Positions 25,182 through 39,224 of a DNA stretch of 64,000 bases are shown piece by piece. Both the position numbers and the translations under genes were made by a program. Source of the DNA: Dipylidium caninum (Eukaryota; Platyhelminthes; Cestoda; Cyclophyllidea; Dipylidiidae). The stretch lies in the NCBI GenBank assembly GCA_017562135.1, contig QEYB01000368.1:434001-498000 (forward strand), read 5' to 3'. Within the stretch, counting starts at the first letter, position 1, and each line of letters opens with the position of its first letter. The notes below the pieces were generated by a model. It saw nothing but the letters and a program-made list of their open reading frames with translations. It was not told where the DNA came from and searched no databases.

Positions 25182-28100
25182 CTACGAGCGGCATGCAACA
25201 TGCAGTGATAAAGTGCGAATACACATACCATCACCAACACAAGCCCCTCGCTGAAAAATCCTTTTACGTTCTCTTGGTAACGGTAAAACGGAATTTAATT
25301 CAGCACTGCCGGTACCATGTGAGGTCTCCGCTTCGCCCTTCTCCGACAATGGAACAAAAGTTTCGTCTGCCATTTGTTCGGACGTTGATGCAGAAAAATC
25401 GCCATCTGCCTCTATCGGCAACACTTTTTTCGTCTGAAGAGTTGTATAAAGTATCGTACTCTTCATGGGACTTGGCGCATAATAACTAGAAAGGTACTCC
25501 TGGCCATCAGGGCCGCCCAATCGCAACATCACTCCATTTGTGGCGCTGACAAAAGACAACGAAGAGGCGGAGGCAGTTTCCTCAGCAGCACTTTCTCTTG
25601 TCGTTACTGAAGCCCGAACAACAGGTGAGAGGACGACCGCTGTTCTCACCTCCTTATCATCCTCATCTTCATCGAAATCAGTATTCAAGGAGAGGGTGTT
25701 GTCCACTGGGAGTACGGCTTGAATGGCTATTCCTGCCTCCGACTTTAGCGTCCCTAGTGGTGTCGTTGAGGAGCTGCACCGCAGTGGCTCCATCCAAGGA
25801 GTCCGGATGGATGACTCACTTTTGGATCGCTTCAAGTGGATTATGCTCTCAGAGCGCTCGGTGGAGGGGAGGTAATCAGAAATTTGTGTGGCGAGGAGTG
25901 CTTGAGGCTCCTGGGGCGGGACAGTAAATTCTGTGTAAAAAGACGTACATGCACATGCAGCACACTTAGGTTACACAGAGAAAATTCCTACGACCTTCTG
26001 GGTGTTAACAGTAAACTGCAAGTAAAACTTAAATCTACCTGCAGCTGGTGCACTATGTTATTAGGGTAGTGGGTAGTAGAGACATTGTAAAAAACAATCG
26101 TTCAAATTTCCCCGCGAAAATTTACTGAGGGCGATTAGGTTGCAAAAAAAGGAAGCAGTCTATGAAAAGTCCAAAAAGACAGAAATTTAAGAGAGTGCAG
26201 CCGTGACAGCAAAACACGTAAGACGAATAGGTGTGCACATGAAGCATTCGAGGTGAAAGCACGAAGAACTTCTCATGCAGGCGTCGCGCTAAGTCGTGTG
26301 CTCCTCCTTCCACGCCCTCCGACTTACAAATGCCAAAATTGTCCTCTACTGGGATTTCGGAATAAATGAACGAAATGGATTTGGTGGCGGTATGTTCAGA
26401 TCTGACAGGGCAATGTTACCTAAGGCTTAGAAAACTAATTCGGCTAAAAAAGGCCCTCGTCAACTCTACCGTCCTGTTATGCTTCGAGAGGAATATTTAC
26501 TGCCACTGTGAGGTGGAGAGGATGGCGGCGGTGGCGAGATTATAATTTCTAAGTGTCAAAGAGAGCGCGAATTGACAGGTGCCCAGATCCGAGAAAAGGG
26601 GGTTACATACCGCTGGACATGTCTGTGTTAGATTTGAAAGTAACGCTGCAGTTTATAAGGATGATGCGTGAAAAACCAACGATGATAAGTGTTGTAGAGG
26701 TCGGGAATCCTACGAGAAGTGGTGCAGAGAAAGCCCCAAGCGTGAAGTGGCAGTTGCCACAAAATCGCGCTGGCAACATCGATGTTTGGCCCTGGCGTCA
26801 GTTGAAGTCGATGAATTGAAGGGATGGGATGTACACACAAAAGCGTCCGCCATATTCCAAGGTTGACCCGCAAATAAAGGTAGATTGACGCAAAAGGAGA
26901 CGAATGATCAAGTCTTATAACAATTTGCATTTACACTTTAGGATTGAAAATGACATCTAATGCACGTTAAGAAGATGAATCAGCGATGTTCTCCGCAAAG
27001 AGCGATGCTGAAGCGGGAGATTTGTGGAAGCGAATATTGACCTCAGACACGCGACGCAGAGGAGATCAGCTTGCATTACTGTTTGAGGATATCTCAAGGG
27101 TAAATCTCTCGCACCCCACCAGCCGTGGATGCCGCAAACAAAGCTTGGGGCAACCTACTCCCGCAGCACTTTGTCATGTCCGCCCAGTGAATCGGCAGCC
27201 ACTTTATTCACAAAGCAAACAATAGTCGGCAGCGCGCGGATCGGCGACTGAGTGCGGATGGCAAACAGTGGATTCGTTTACACCCACACCTCAAAAATCG
27301 GCATGCAGCAGCGCTCATCACGTGCACCTCTGGGGCGCTCAGGGCCAGTCGCCGCTTCGGCGTTGGCAGCTTGAACCTCACAGACCGACACCAACACCTG
27401 AAGGCAATACGGTGAATGCGCGAAATTTACTTCCGGGAGATACTCCCCCCATGAGCATTGTTTTCCCCGGTGATTTATTTGGAAATCTTGTGAAAACAAG
27501 AGCATTAGAACAAAACTGAGTTGTCGACGTGCTTTTTAGAGCACCAGTGGTTAGGGTGGAACATTATTTTTGCCGTAGATGTATCAAACAGTGAAGAATA
27601 CGGAGAAAATTCATGCAAAGGAAAAGCGAAAACAGGTTTAAGTCGGGTTGTGAATGGGCATTAGCTCCGACTTCTTAGAGGAACTGAAGTTTGAAGCTGA
27701 CTATCAAGAACACACGCGTACACAGTCGCATTATCACACTTTTTGCTGTGGAAACAACGATTGCATAGTTTGAAAAGTCATAAAAAAACCTCAGTTCAAG
27801 TATTAACAGTATTTTGCCGAGTGAATCACGAAGGTGTAAAACCCTGATAATACAACACAGTTACAGATTACGAGACAGTATTAACGAGCAGGCTGGCAAC
27901 TCTGTAAGACATGCAGAAGAAATAAGGACAGAGTTGGCTTCAGATTCCCAGAATATTGCAAACACGATGAGGATATGAGACCACGCGACGGAGAGAAGTA
28001 GTTTAAAAAGGGATTCCCATAAGAGTAAAAGATTTTGACATTTGTCTAAACGTATTTAAATTAGAGTTGTTATGTGAAATTCGTCAACGAGAAAGATATT

Positions 28101-29209
28101 CGCCTGAAGGAATAATATAATCTGGTGAATCGCCATTCAGAGTTGTATAAACTTCACGTGAGGGCCAATTAGAAAGAAGGGGACAAGGAAATTACTAATG
28201 AAAGAATGGGCATAAGGAAGCGAATATAACGTATTATAGGCGATTTTTGCATAAGAAAAAAAAACAATGCATCAAACTTTACCTTTGTCGGTAAGTGAAA
28301 CATGACGAAAGCGAGAGACTACGGAGGAGGGAGTTCCTTGATGACGAGATGACATTGCATAAGTGTCCTTCTCCACACGCTCAGTGCTAGGATCCATGTC
28401 TTCAGTTACGTACGTAATCCGACTGCCGGCGTTTTCTAATTTGGCAAGACCTTCTTTCAAGTCACTCACTGTGTCGCCATCAGAAGTCCCATTTAAAAAT
28501 GTGCTCTTTATAGCGGATGAACTATGAACAAAAATATACTCCTCATCTTTATACATTGGAACGATTCTTCTATGGAAGTACGGCGCGTGAGAGTCGCTTT
28601 TAGCAAAGTAATTACGGCTACCAATACGACCAAGAAGTTCAGAGTCCTTAGGTCTATTGGTAGTCAACATTAATCGAGCCCAACCGCGGTTGTCGTCAAT
28701 GATATCGCGAATACGACTAGAAGCGGAGTTCAAACGCGACTGACCAGGAACGATAGATTCATTCGGTGGCCCTTGAAGTGAAAGGCTGACCTAAGCAAAA
28801 AAAAATCAATAATGAATGAGTCAGGCAACTTTGTAAATCCGCACAGGAAACATACTCGCAAATCAGCTTTAGCATCCTCGGGATTAAACGTTTCACATCG
28901 AGTAACACCGACCATTTGATCATCTGAGAGCAAAAATGAAGACCGATATTGACGTCTGATACGACTGCCAAGGAAGGATACGGAAATATTGGAGTGACAA
29001 CAATAAGTCCGATTGGAGTTAATCGCATCATCTAAATTCCGGCTACAAGAAAAGAAGTTGTTAGGTGAGGCGAAAAGTCCACTGGTATCACTGTTCGGAT
29101 GTTCTTTAGCTTCAAGATCATCGTGAAAGACAGGGAGGGAGTTCATAGATGCAGGTCGGCGAGATGTTTCGGTAATTTGTTTCGTTCGCACGGAGAATGC
29201 AGTCGTCAT
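25182..29209 (-). CDS. Unrecognised three-exon gene, hydrophilic Ser/Thr-rich protein
   Basis: Minus-strand exons 29209-28856, 28790-28283 and 25930-25182 join in phases 0 and 1, with donors GTATGT and GTAAAG and acceptors ttgcttag and tttacacag, giving about 536 residues. The ATG at 29209 follows a cag by one base. The protein is hydrophilic and rich in Ser, Thr, Asp and Glu, with an acidic patch (DFDEDEDDKE) and a KRSKSESSIR stretch resembling a basic phosphorylation site. I see no membrane segment or known domain. The second intron is about 2.35 kb and holds only short unconvincing frames. The last exon is assumed to run to TAG at 25182; a donor (GTACCG) near 25316 could shorten it. The function is unknown. 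Confidence 0.6.
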
Positions 29210-32200
29210 CCTGAATAGATTGCGACAAAAAAGATACAACAAACATATAACGGCCGCATTTGTTTTAAAACATCGCAGTTGCCAAATGAAAACAGCAACC
29301 GGGAAGTGGCGCATTAACAACCAAGTTTAAATCAAGAATAAAAGTTTGCAAGTGCATGTGAGACATTAGGGATAAAACCCAAACAAAATATATATACATG
29401 CAGTGGAACAGTTCAGTAGTATTTGTGCTAGAACAGCGACTGTAGCAGTTAAGATTATGACGCTAAAAAAATAAATAGTGGAGAGTGTGACCAACTTAAC
29501 ACATTTCAAACGGACGTCTAAATAAACACATAGGGTTCAAAACCCCACTTTGGGAGAAAAACCAAACAGGGCGGGCCATAACAAAGGCAGGAAGTTAGTT
29601 CAGTAAAATAATTGGAGGACATGCCTAAAGTAGAAGTAAACCAATGAACTCACATTTAGATAAAACTAGCAAGTAAAGTCTTAAAGTGCCAAACTACGGG
29701 TTAGAACAAGTAATGGCTAAAGCCAAACTGGGCAATGGATATGCGATAAGTACAGACGTGGACTTTGATAAAAACATTAATAGACATATAAATAAACCAG
29801 AGATTTTTCAATGCCCTATCCAAAAGCTTTTTGATGTCTGTTGGTCATTCTTCAAGGAGAAATTTATATACCATCATTCACGAGGGAAGCACAACATAAG
29901 GTTTTTTGGTACACTATGATTACTTGTTCATTCACTGCAGATCTAGCTGATCTCCCGCAAATGCCGTTAATCAAATAAGGCAATGGAAACGCCTACAGAT
30001 GGTTTCACGAAGTAAAATGTTTTGACTCCTGTGACGGAAAAATTTTCGAGTGGCTCAATTTTCGACCCGTACACCAAAATTATTCAGCCACCTTATATAC
30101 TAACTACGTGCCCTTAACCGTAATTTAGAAAAAATCAACATGAGCTTAGACCCTTGGTGATGGATACTTTAGTGCCTGAGGTAATTCAGCTATTATCAAC
30201 AAGAGCCGCAATGTGTTGAATAGCGCATCAGTTATTTAAACGCCAATATGTTATTCCTGACACAATGAGTTGAATGCGCCAACAAGATCGAAACAGTAAG
30301 TTCAATTAATCAAATGTATCTTCGACGTGATCAAAGATCATTAAAAATGGTTCGGATTTGTACAATCTCTAGTATGCACGTTAGACAATTTTCATTTTTA
30401 TTAACTTAAGAAGAATTTCAGTAGGAATTCAACCCTCAGCTTGTCAGGTAGGATTCTCTGTGTAAGATGTTGCGCAATTATTTCAAGACTTGATGAAATA
30501 TTTGTTACAATTTATATGTCGTCAGCAATGTGCGAAAATTTATCTGCCGGAATCCCTGCATTAAAGCTAGAACGGAGAACTTGACGCACGACCACCTTCT
30601 GTATATCACCGAGGAGTAACCAGGATCAAAGTCTTTGAGGACAATAATGCCAAAGCATTACAGACCATGGTTCGGCGACATGCGGCGCGAAATTTGAATT
30701 TCGTCATCTCCTCGTGGTTCTCATGCATTTTGTACACCTTAAAGTGACAGTAATTTGTTTTAAATAAATTTTACGTCCGTTAGGAGCTTAGTCAATCGGT
30801 TTCCATAAGTGTTGCGAGAGATATTAGCATCGAGTTAAAAATGTTCAACAAAATTTTGTTTGTGTGTATTGTCCCTGACAAAATTGCCAGATCAACATCG
30901 AAAACAGCAATCGCATTTGCAAGGCCATCCTCACGGCGTGTGGATAACCCCGTTCAAATTCTCCGTTGTCGTTATAGTTGAGCCAGTACTAACATACACA
31001 TTATGGTACTGGTAAATTTCCCACTATATGGCAATAATAATTTAAATTTTGTTAAGTGAAAGGCATGGTCTTTTTGATAGCACCTGTGGCGTTGAGTACG
31101 CTGGATGATATTCTCAGTAATTTCAATTTTGTTTATGTGGTTCAACTATCTATGCAGCACCAGTTTGATTAAGCGTCGTTTGGGGTCTGGCGTTGACTCG
31201 CAGTATGCTCGCTTTTATGTGTACATCATAGAGCGTCTCCTTGTGCTTCCTAATTTCATTCACGTATGATTATTGCTACATTCAGTTTCCATTGACCAAT
31301 AAATTGAAGTAAATGTTAGGTCAGTGTCGTAAACTTGGTCTCTTGTGGGACGCCTTTTAATGGAAGCTGTTTTGTATTGCTTCACTTTCGGACGTCTTAG
31401 TACACTATACTTTGGCAAAAATGATATTTATTTTTTCTTTGGGCTTTGTAGCGTTCCTGTTAACTGAAGTACACACATATAGGTCGTTCTATAAACTTTA
31501 AAAATGCTAATCATTAACGTTATTTTTGCATGTGCTGTTACAGAAGGTATAATCTTTGTCTAATGACTCCATAGTTAATATTTAGTCAAATGGTGTTCTT
31601 TGGCCATTACTTTTGTTTTCGACTCGCCAATACTGCGCAGTTGCTCTAATTCACGTGATCGCTTCGTCCTTATCAGCTAGTTGCGGTTAATTGATATATG
31701 ATCCTAATCTGCTAATCACTTAAGAAATGTGGCGCATTTTTTAAGGTTTAATATGAAAACTATAATTTTTGAGTTTGCATCTGCTACAAGGAGAAACTAT
31801 ATCATATGCTTGTGCTGGAATCCCTTGCAGCGCATATTATATACCCTAACAAAATCGACCCTTTTAGATCGTGTGGAGAATTGCCACTTTTCCCAGGAAT
31901 GTCATGCTGCAGTAAGCCTACGGTGGACTCCTCAATATCACCGGTTCAATCAAGATTATCACCTATTCGATCCAGATGTTTTTATGACGCTGTTACCAAT
32001 TCAAATCAAAACCCCCTTGTGGGTAATTTATTTTATTTTATGAGTTCATTCATATTTTAGTCCCTTCAAAGCCTTTTAAAAGCTTTCAAATTAATGGCTC
32101 CTCTGTTATATGTTCAACCGACAACGATCAGGTATTTTAAATCCAAATATGGCTTTATTTATTTTATTGAAATTGTCATTTCAGGCCTTGTTTGTTTGTA

Positions 32201-33333
32201 GCATTTGCCATGGGAATCTTCATTGCATCCTGTTAGATTTCAACCTTGGACACAGTACATTTTTAATTCAATCCCACCTTACCGAATTACTGTAGGTTAC
32301 CTAATTTACCACTTCACGACTTCCTATCGTTGCTACTAAATCCAACTTTTTGATATACCATTTTTTTCTTTACTTCCGATTGGTCGGTCATCTGGTACCA
32401 TTGTTTTGCTCTTGATAATAGCAGTTTTCTCCCTCTATCACCATTTTTAGCGTGTATTTTAATCGTCTATACATACAATATGGCTTCTTTAGTATTCTAT
32501 ATTTATTACGGTTCAATTTAAATTGTCATGTTATATATTTATCCCCATTGTTGTGAATGTTTACCATTTTTACCATGAATGATCTTTTTATTTGTAAATT
32601 TAAAGTAAAATATGAGTGACTATTATTCACTACCGCCTGCCAATATCAATCACTCTTTATTAATAATCGTTAAAGAACCACCTGTACTGTTACCCAAAAT
32701 CAAACATGGTTTGCTTTATTTAAAATACTTTTATTTAGAATAAAAACATGCTATCAAATAACTTTTTTCCTTTTGAGTGGTTCATTAAACCTTACGTTGT
32801 CATTATTTTGGTTTAGCTACAATCGGGAAAGCCGAAAACATTAAACGTTAGTATTTCATGTTGATTTTTTCGAATCCTTCGTTTTTTAAATATTCGGAGA
32901 TCGGCTGAATTAATGGAACGGCAAACGGTGCTTTAGTAAACCAAATCAAATAAATATATAACACTTCAGTTAATCTAAATATATTATACATATTCAACAA
33001 ATATAAGTCAGCCAGATTTATGGCATCTTGAGTCGTTAACGTTGGAAACATGTTTTGATGTATTCATGCGCGTTTATCTGAGATTCATGTCCATCATCAT
33101 TTAACGCGATCATATCAGCTGAAACAAGCCTTTATCGACAGTTTTGGATCGTTTTGTAGTCCTCATTCTGTTCTGAAATACTTGAAGAATTCCATATTAG
33201 AACCAGAACTAAACATAAACAACGCACAGAGGCCAATTTTCATTCGGTTTTACTGTGTGTGTTGTCAGTGTTAATCAATGTTACAGCATTCGCTTTTACA
33301 ATTTTCTACTTTATGTATTTTATGTTACAGAAT
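29210..33333. other. AT-rich gene desert
   Basis: About 4.1 kb with only short frames on both strands and none with a recognisable domain. Composition is clearly more AT-rich than the flanks, especially 31.0-33.1 kb. It may contain decayed repeats, but I could not match any element by eye. Confidence 0.5.
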
Positions 33334-36300
33334 ATGGAGCCGATTTGGCAGCACGCGCCTGCTGATCGAGGTGGGTCACTAGACGTCCATACATCGATGT
33401 TCTAAAAGAGAAATATTTCACTGGAATGTGTTCATTTTTCAAAAGGATCGGGAAAGGGCGTCTATGCCCCTCCATGGATTTTCAGGACACCTTCGTACAA
33501 ACAACAGGTCCAGGTTCGTTTATAACTTTTGGCTGCTTTTTCTCACGAATCGCTTATTTTTACTATCGTTTTTGAGGTCAGATGTTACAGAGTAGTGGTG
33601 CATTGTGGTTAATGTAACTGCTGTTATTAGGTCTCTCAAATAATCCATCGGAGGTCTGAGTCCCTTTTTTCGTGTGTTGGTGACATTCGACAAAGGTTGG
33701 AGGATGAGACCCTCAGTGGCCTCGGGATATATTTAGTCACCGTTACCTTTCTACATCTTTTATCCCATTGCTTTAGAACACGCCTTTAATTTTCGTTCCC
33801 TTGGTGAAAATTAAGTTATTCTCACTACTTTAATGTAAATTTTCGTTTTTTGTACCTTTATCGGTATAAAATATACAGGACGATGTGATTAGTGACACTG
33901 AAACCGCGTATATTACGTTTCAAACGACTTCAGCAAATTTACATTAAATGCTGTTTCTACTAATTTTCGCTCGGAGAAGGGAACTATTTTGTGCGGGAAA
34001 TGTTTTTACACAAGAAATACATATATATATGGGTTGTTTTAAAGAAATGTGGAAAGCACCTTAATGTATCCTTAATCTATCTGGTCAGCAGTATAGACAC
34101 TCAAAATCTTTCAAAACGTTGCAACTGCTCGACTAAATTTTAGCCTCAATCGCCAGATTTTTGCAAAGAATCACAGAAGATGGTCGCTGTCTTACGCAAC
34201 TGTTCGTCCACGTCAAGGCAAGGAAAGTCTTCTAAGGTGAGTGCTTATTCACCCTTTCCTTCCCTTCTAAGTAGCACGTTTTTTTCATTAAGTGATCAAA
34301 GATGTCTTTTTTGAACAACCCGCAAGTTGTACGAGTTAAATAATAATGGGGTATTTGATATGTGAAACCTGAGGACTGAAGTTTCATTATCTCCCAATTG
34401 CGATACTATTGTGCTTGGGGTTGGATTTGTGCCTCCCTTCCGTCCTGGCCTTTGTCATATTTCATTAATTTGTTTATTTATTTGGTTATGACACCTCTCC
34501 TATATTAAGCAACGTGAATAACTCACTCATAACACGTCTTACGCAAGCCGCATTAACGAGGTTCAGATCAACTCAGTGGTGGGCGCAATTTTATCCTCAG
34601 CAGTAGAATTTGCACGACGTTGAGGACTCGTTAACGTCTGTTGCGCACTCATAGGGGTCGGCTGCGGATGAGCGACCACACCTTCGTGGGCCGAGACCAC
34701 CGGCCGCCAGTGTAACGCGGCTTCTGCGCTCTCTCGAGGCCTGGAAGGATCCCGTGCAAGCGTCTTCCTCGAAGGAACAGGCCAAAATGGATAGCTTCGC
34801 TTGTGAGCGCAAACGCCGCCAAAAACAGATCCTCTTCCACTTATGGCTTGACGCTGCTCAGCGGATGCACATAAGCCGCAACTTCTACCGGTACACGCTC
34901 CTCCCAATTTCTTCTGATCCTTTTTCATTCAGTGCATGTTGCCGTAATGATGTCGCAATTGGCCTAAAGTGGGCTATTTTGTGTGTACGATTAAGAATAA
35001 ATTGGGGAGTAATCACAGTGCAGAATTAACATTTTCTGTACGTTCCATAAATTTCATTTTTTTGGCGAAGGAAAAATCCTCGTAAACGAGACCATAATCA
35101 GCCATATGCAGACCGAAATAAATTGAAGTTTTTGCTAACTGTATTTCCTCACTCGTGCAGACTTGTGGCCAACTACTCGATAGTTAGCAAGTTATTAAAA
35201 AAAAAGATGAAATTGTATTATATTCTGGCACATGAAAGAGCTTGTTTTTAAGTTCTCTACTATAAGGTGAGGTTGAATGGAGCTTTGGTGGCAGTCGGAT
35301 CTTTATTTTTGGATCCCCTTGCAGGCTGAAAATGCTGCAACGCACTTTTCGAGCCATGCGGGCGTTTGCAATAGTAGCGTTGGAGCTGAAGATGGCGGAC
35401 CAGGCGGAGGCGGAAGAGTCGAGGCTAATGGAGCGTGCAGTTGCTCACGACCGTCGACGCCTGCTGTCGCGCGTGTTGTTCGTCTGGACCTGTCGGGCTC
35501 GCGGCCTTCGTCTGGCACTCCATCAGCGGTGCACGGCTGTTCTTCACTCGCGACGATTTCTTCTTCAATGGACAATCCGTGCCTGGTCCGACTTCTGTGC
35601 TCATCGAGCTTCCATTTACGCCGCCGCCGTGCACTTTGGGGTAAAGCTCTGCCCTAAGAGTCTTGCGCACGCATCACCGTTACCGAAGCGATTTACGCAT
35701 TGGGGAGTTGACCGGCTTTGGGCCTTCATCAACCCCTAAGGATTGTATACCAATTTCGCCTCATTATAGCCATCCAATTTAACGATCTTCAGCTCCATTA
35801 CCAATTAGGTAACTTTTGCAATTATTGTTCTTCTGCCATCTCGCCACTTCACGGATGCGATTTAAACTAAGTGCGGTGGATTTAGTTAGGAGGACGTAAC
35901 AAGGACTTTTCGTGGAAATGTTCCCCCACAATCGCTTCGGTAGTTATAAAATTATATTTTTCCTACCACTGAGGTGGATGGAGAATGCGATAGAAGATAG
36001 TATACCGGCAAATGTGAAAACAGTTTGTTGTCCAGTTAATAATGGGCTTAGAACATATTGAAGCAATGTTAGGTGAGTTTTGACTCAAGAATAATGTTTG
36101 TTGCGATGTGCATTAATCTGAGCCTTGGAGCATTTTCATTACGACTTCCTACTGTAGTTATTCTTCTTTTCACAAGTTAATTTGTGACAATCGCTTGGCG
36201 ACGTCCCGGGGTCCCAAGGAAATTAATTTGACCACCTGAAATAGCCAGGGTGTAACGACTTTTAGGCGACAAAGGACATGAGGCTGTGTCGTACGGTGCT

Positions 36301-38353
36301 GCGAAACTGGAGGTCGGCGGTGGGCAGACGAAAGAGGCTGTACGAGTGCTACTACAACGTCTGTGCACTGCACCAAAGGCGTCTGTTACTCCAAACACTG
36401 GCCTGTTGGCACGACCACGCCCACCTCAAAGCTGCCGCAACGAGGCTCTCCGAGTCTATGGCTCGACGCAGTCAAAAGCGCCTCCTTCATAAGGTTGGTC
36501 AGGGCCTGAAACATTCCCTTTTTTGTCTTGCGGGAATGTAAATGTGAATACGATTGTTGACAGATAAATTCAACCGAATAAGTTGAGATGCGGAGTGTAA
36601 TGCTATGCCTTTTCTTTCAGTGTTCCTCCCATATCTTTTGAGCGCAATGCATACGAGTGTATTTCTTCATGAATTAGTTTCCTTCATAATCTTCAATCTA
36701 TTGAAAAAGGCTACAATGCTTCTCAAATATTATTTTGTGGTATTTAAAACCAATAACTTCAATTTACCCATTTTTCGGCAGTATTGTTACTCTATTCTCT
36801 TCTCTCTGGAAACCACTAGTTTTTTTTCAAACAGCCCTTTCTTTCATTTTTAATTATTTCCTATACTGAACCGTACTACTTGTCAGTAGTTTACAAAACT
36901 TGACTGACAAGTAAGTGACCAGGTTGGAAATAATTATTTCATGATTTCAATTATTGTCTCTCTGTTTCCCCAGATGTTCGTGTATTGGCGCTCACTGAGA
37001 CAGGAGTTGAGGAGGGAACGTTTGGCGACGAGGCGGTGGCGTTACAGCATTGGAGGCGTGCAACAAGACCCTTTCTCCGTGTGGTATTCCAGCGCTGGCG
37101 TAACGAGATGCGGTCTAGCCAACGCTACGAGTTTTCTGCGCAAGCTTCGCAGCGAAGAATTCTCACCACTGCTCTTCGTACTTGGCGGCTGAGACTGGCT
37201 GAGACACATGAGATGGACATCCTTCTCGAGCAGGCTCACTGCTTCCGCAACATGCATTTAAGGGTGAGAGGTTAATCACTTATGTTAATGATGAAGTATA
37301 ACGAAAGATCAGGAGTTTACCTTGCTTTATAGACATGAAAGAAAAGGTACTTTGCTTTACGAACATTTCTCAACCAAAAATACTTGAACAATGCTTTTTA
37401 CACATGACAAAATTATGTAGATTCTAGTAAATGTGGAAGCAGTAGCTGTTTCATCAACTGCATAGGTGAGACCTTTAATTTACCGGTTATATGTGGGTAA
37501 TTGGAGCGTGATTATTCTTTTCCACCGGTCAGGTGTATTACTTCACCCGATGGGTGGATGCTCAGAAGGAGGTGCAGCGCTTGCGGTCGTTGGAGAAGGT
37601 GGCGCTGTGGCACTGGGCGCTGAGTTTGCAAGCGAGAGCGTGGAGGGCCTGGACGGTCTATCTCACGGCTGTCCGAGCCGCCCACATCCGTCGACAGAGC
37701 GCATTTCAACGTTTCTCTGAGCGTCTTGCTAAACACGCGACTGCTTTTTGGCTTGGAGCTGCTTTCACAATCCAGCAAAATGTTATGGATAACGCGCCCC
37801 TTCGTGTAAGTGTCCACTTTGCTAGAAGCTGGACACTTTATGTCTGCAGAATGAGATATGAATGTTAAAAGAGTTATTTGTTTCGTCTATTTTGCATTTT
37901 TGCAAACATTCGATAGTTGTTCGCACACCTAATTACAAGTGTCTTGAACGCGAAAACAGTAGTTAGGTTTGACTTAATTTCAAATTCACTGACTTAAATC
38001 CTACTTTTCTGCATGTAAACAATGGAACTCTAAGTAAAACCAAAATATCTTCACTTTTGCAGGGCAAGGGGGTTCTGCGTATCTCCTATCTGTGGTGTGG
38101 TGTCATTCCATTCGAAAGGCGGGCACTTCGGCTTTTGGGAAAAACCGGATCACTAAAAACAGAACTATTCGACTGTAGAGGAACCTCAACAACAGGTCAT
38201 TCTGATTTGGTGAACTCAAACACGGTTGGAGTCTCTACAAACAAGTCTTCAAATCGGCTAAAACCCAAAGTTCCGGGTTTCTTGTTGGACACGCTACAAA
38301 TAAAAGGGATGTCAGATGTGGTGAGATATCGTGGCATAATGGAAAACTTTTAG
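33334..38353 (+). CDS. SFI1: SFI1-type centrin-binding repeat protein (frame break in exon 7)
   Basis: Predicted centriole/basal-body scaffold built from helical centrin-binding repeats with conserved Trp. Exons: 33334-33370, 33446-33513, 34144-34236, 34655-34890, 35325-35640, 36266-36493, 36974-37263, 37533-37805, 38063-38353. Repeat signatures recur in order: LLRSLEAWKD, LLSRVLFVWTC, FLLQWTIRAW, VLRNWRSAV, LLLQTLACWHDH, VVFQRWRNEM, LTTALRTWRL. The block ALWHWALSLQARAWRAW closely follows the C-terminal repeat region of animal SFI1. All junctions are in phase except in exon 7, which is 290 nt: its start (MFVYWRSLRQEL) and its end (QHWRRATRPFLRVVF) lie in different frames. About 610 codons are present, shorter than vertebrate SFI1. 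An acceptor-like acag lies three bases before the ATG. The 3' end may extend past the TAG at 38353. Confidence 0.8.
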
Positions 38354-38393
38354 GAAATTTGCCAAGTTGATAAGGAGGCTAACGTCATTGAAT

Positions 38394-38828
38394 TCAGTCT
38401 TTCAAAAGACACAACATTCGACAGAATAATCTCTGGAAATTCTTTATCGGTCTCCACAAAACCTTGTGCGGATTCATGTGGAGAGTACCCAGGTAAACGA
38501 TGTATTGGGAGTTATAATACTTGTTAGCATTTTCCATAAACCAGTTCAACGAGCGTTCAGCCGATGTTGCAAATAGAATTACAAGGCTTACATCGTTGCT
38601 TTCCGCAGAGAAGTAAACGAGTTGACGGATAAAACTGTTTGTAGAGAGATTGGTCTGCAGATTGCGTCGCTTCTTTCCGTTAAGTCCGCAAACATATCTA
38701 CAAACTTGGCTGAGGAAGTAGACATCGAGCTGGGGCGGGTATCGTCCGGTTTTTAATTTTGTATATTGTGATTCTAGGCACGAAGTGATTTGTCGAGTGT
38801 GCAGGATCGGATCAGGGACGTCCGGCAT
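38394..38828 (-). CDS. Unknown 144-residue protein, single exon
   Basis: An intact ATG-to-TGA frame on the minus strand. The protein begins MPDVPDPILHTRQITSCL, is mixed in composition with no low complexity, and has alternating hydrophobic and polar stretches (FIRQLVYFSAESNDVSLVI, YNSQYIVYLGTLHMNPHKV) that suggest a folded alpha/beta protein. I do not recognise a family. It ends 40 bases from the convergent SFI1 stop and starts about 396 bp from the divergent FoxN start, so it sits tightly between two real genes. That position and its length make chance less likely, but no intron or homologue confirms it. Confidence 0.5.
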   Translation of the reverse strand: MPDVPDPILHTRQITSCLESQYTKLKTGRYPPQLDVYFLSQVCRYVCGLNGKKRRNLQTNLSTNSFIRQLVYFSAESNDVSLVILFATSAERSLNWFMENANKYYNSQYIVYLGTLHMNPHKVLWRPIKNFQRLFCRMLCLLKD

Positions 38829-39224
38829 GAGTGTGCTTCTTTATTAATGAATTTGAATGATATGTTGACATAACTTCCTGTCTGTTCCTTTCTGGGATTT
38901 CTTTTCTTTGTAAAATTTGTTTTACTGTGCTAAATATATTTAACGACGCCGGAAGTTCGACTTGAAAGCAAGCGTCTATCGTTGATGGCGCTTATTCGTT
39001 TATAGTTTCTGCACGCAGTTGTGGGCATCTGCTTTCCCACAATATAGGTTTTATTCCTCGATGTAACCAAAATTTGCTTCTTTAACTGCCTCAGGCACAA
39101 CCTTACACTTTGTTTTTGCTGTGGCGAAATAGCCGTCAATAAAACATTTCTATTATTCCACCGTTTGTTTTTATTTATACACTTTTATGTATTACTACAC
39201 ACTTTTTGACATCATTTGCTTCAG

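Noticed and set aside
26553..26819. Plus-strand 88-codon frame inside the large intron of the 29209-25182 gene
   Set aside because: ATG to stop is intact but composition and context give no support, and no homologue is recognised.
31729..32060. Possible retroelement remnant in the AT-rich desert
   Set aside because: The frame (104 codons) shows no reverse transcriptase, integrase or transposase motif.
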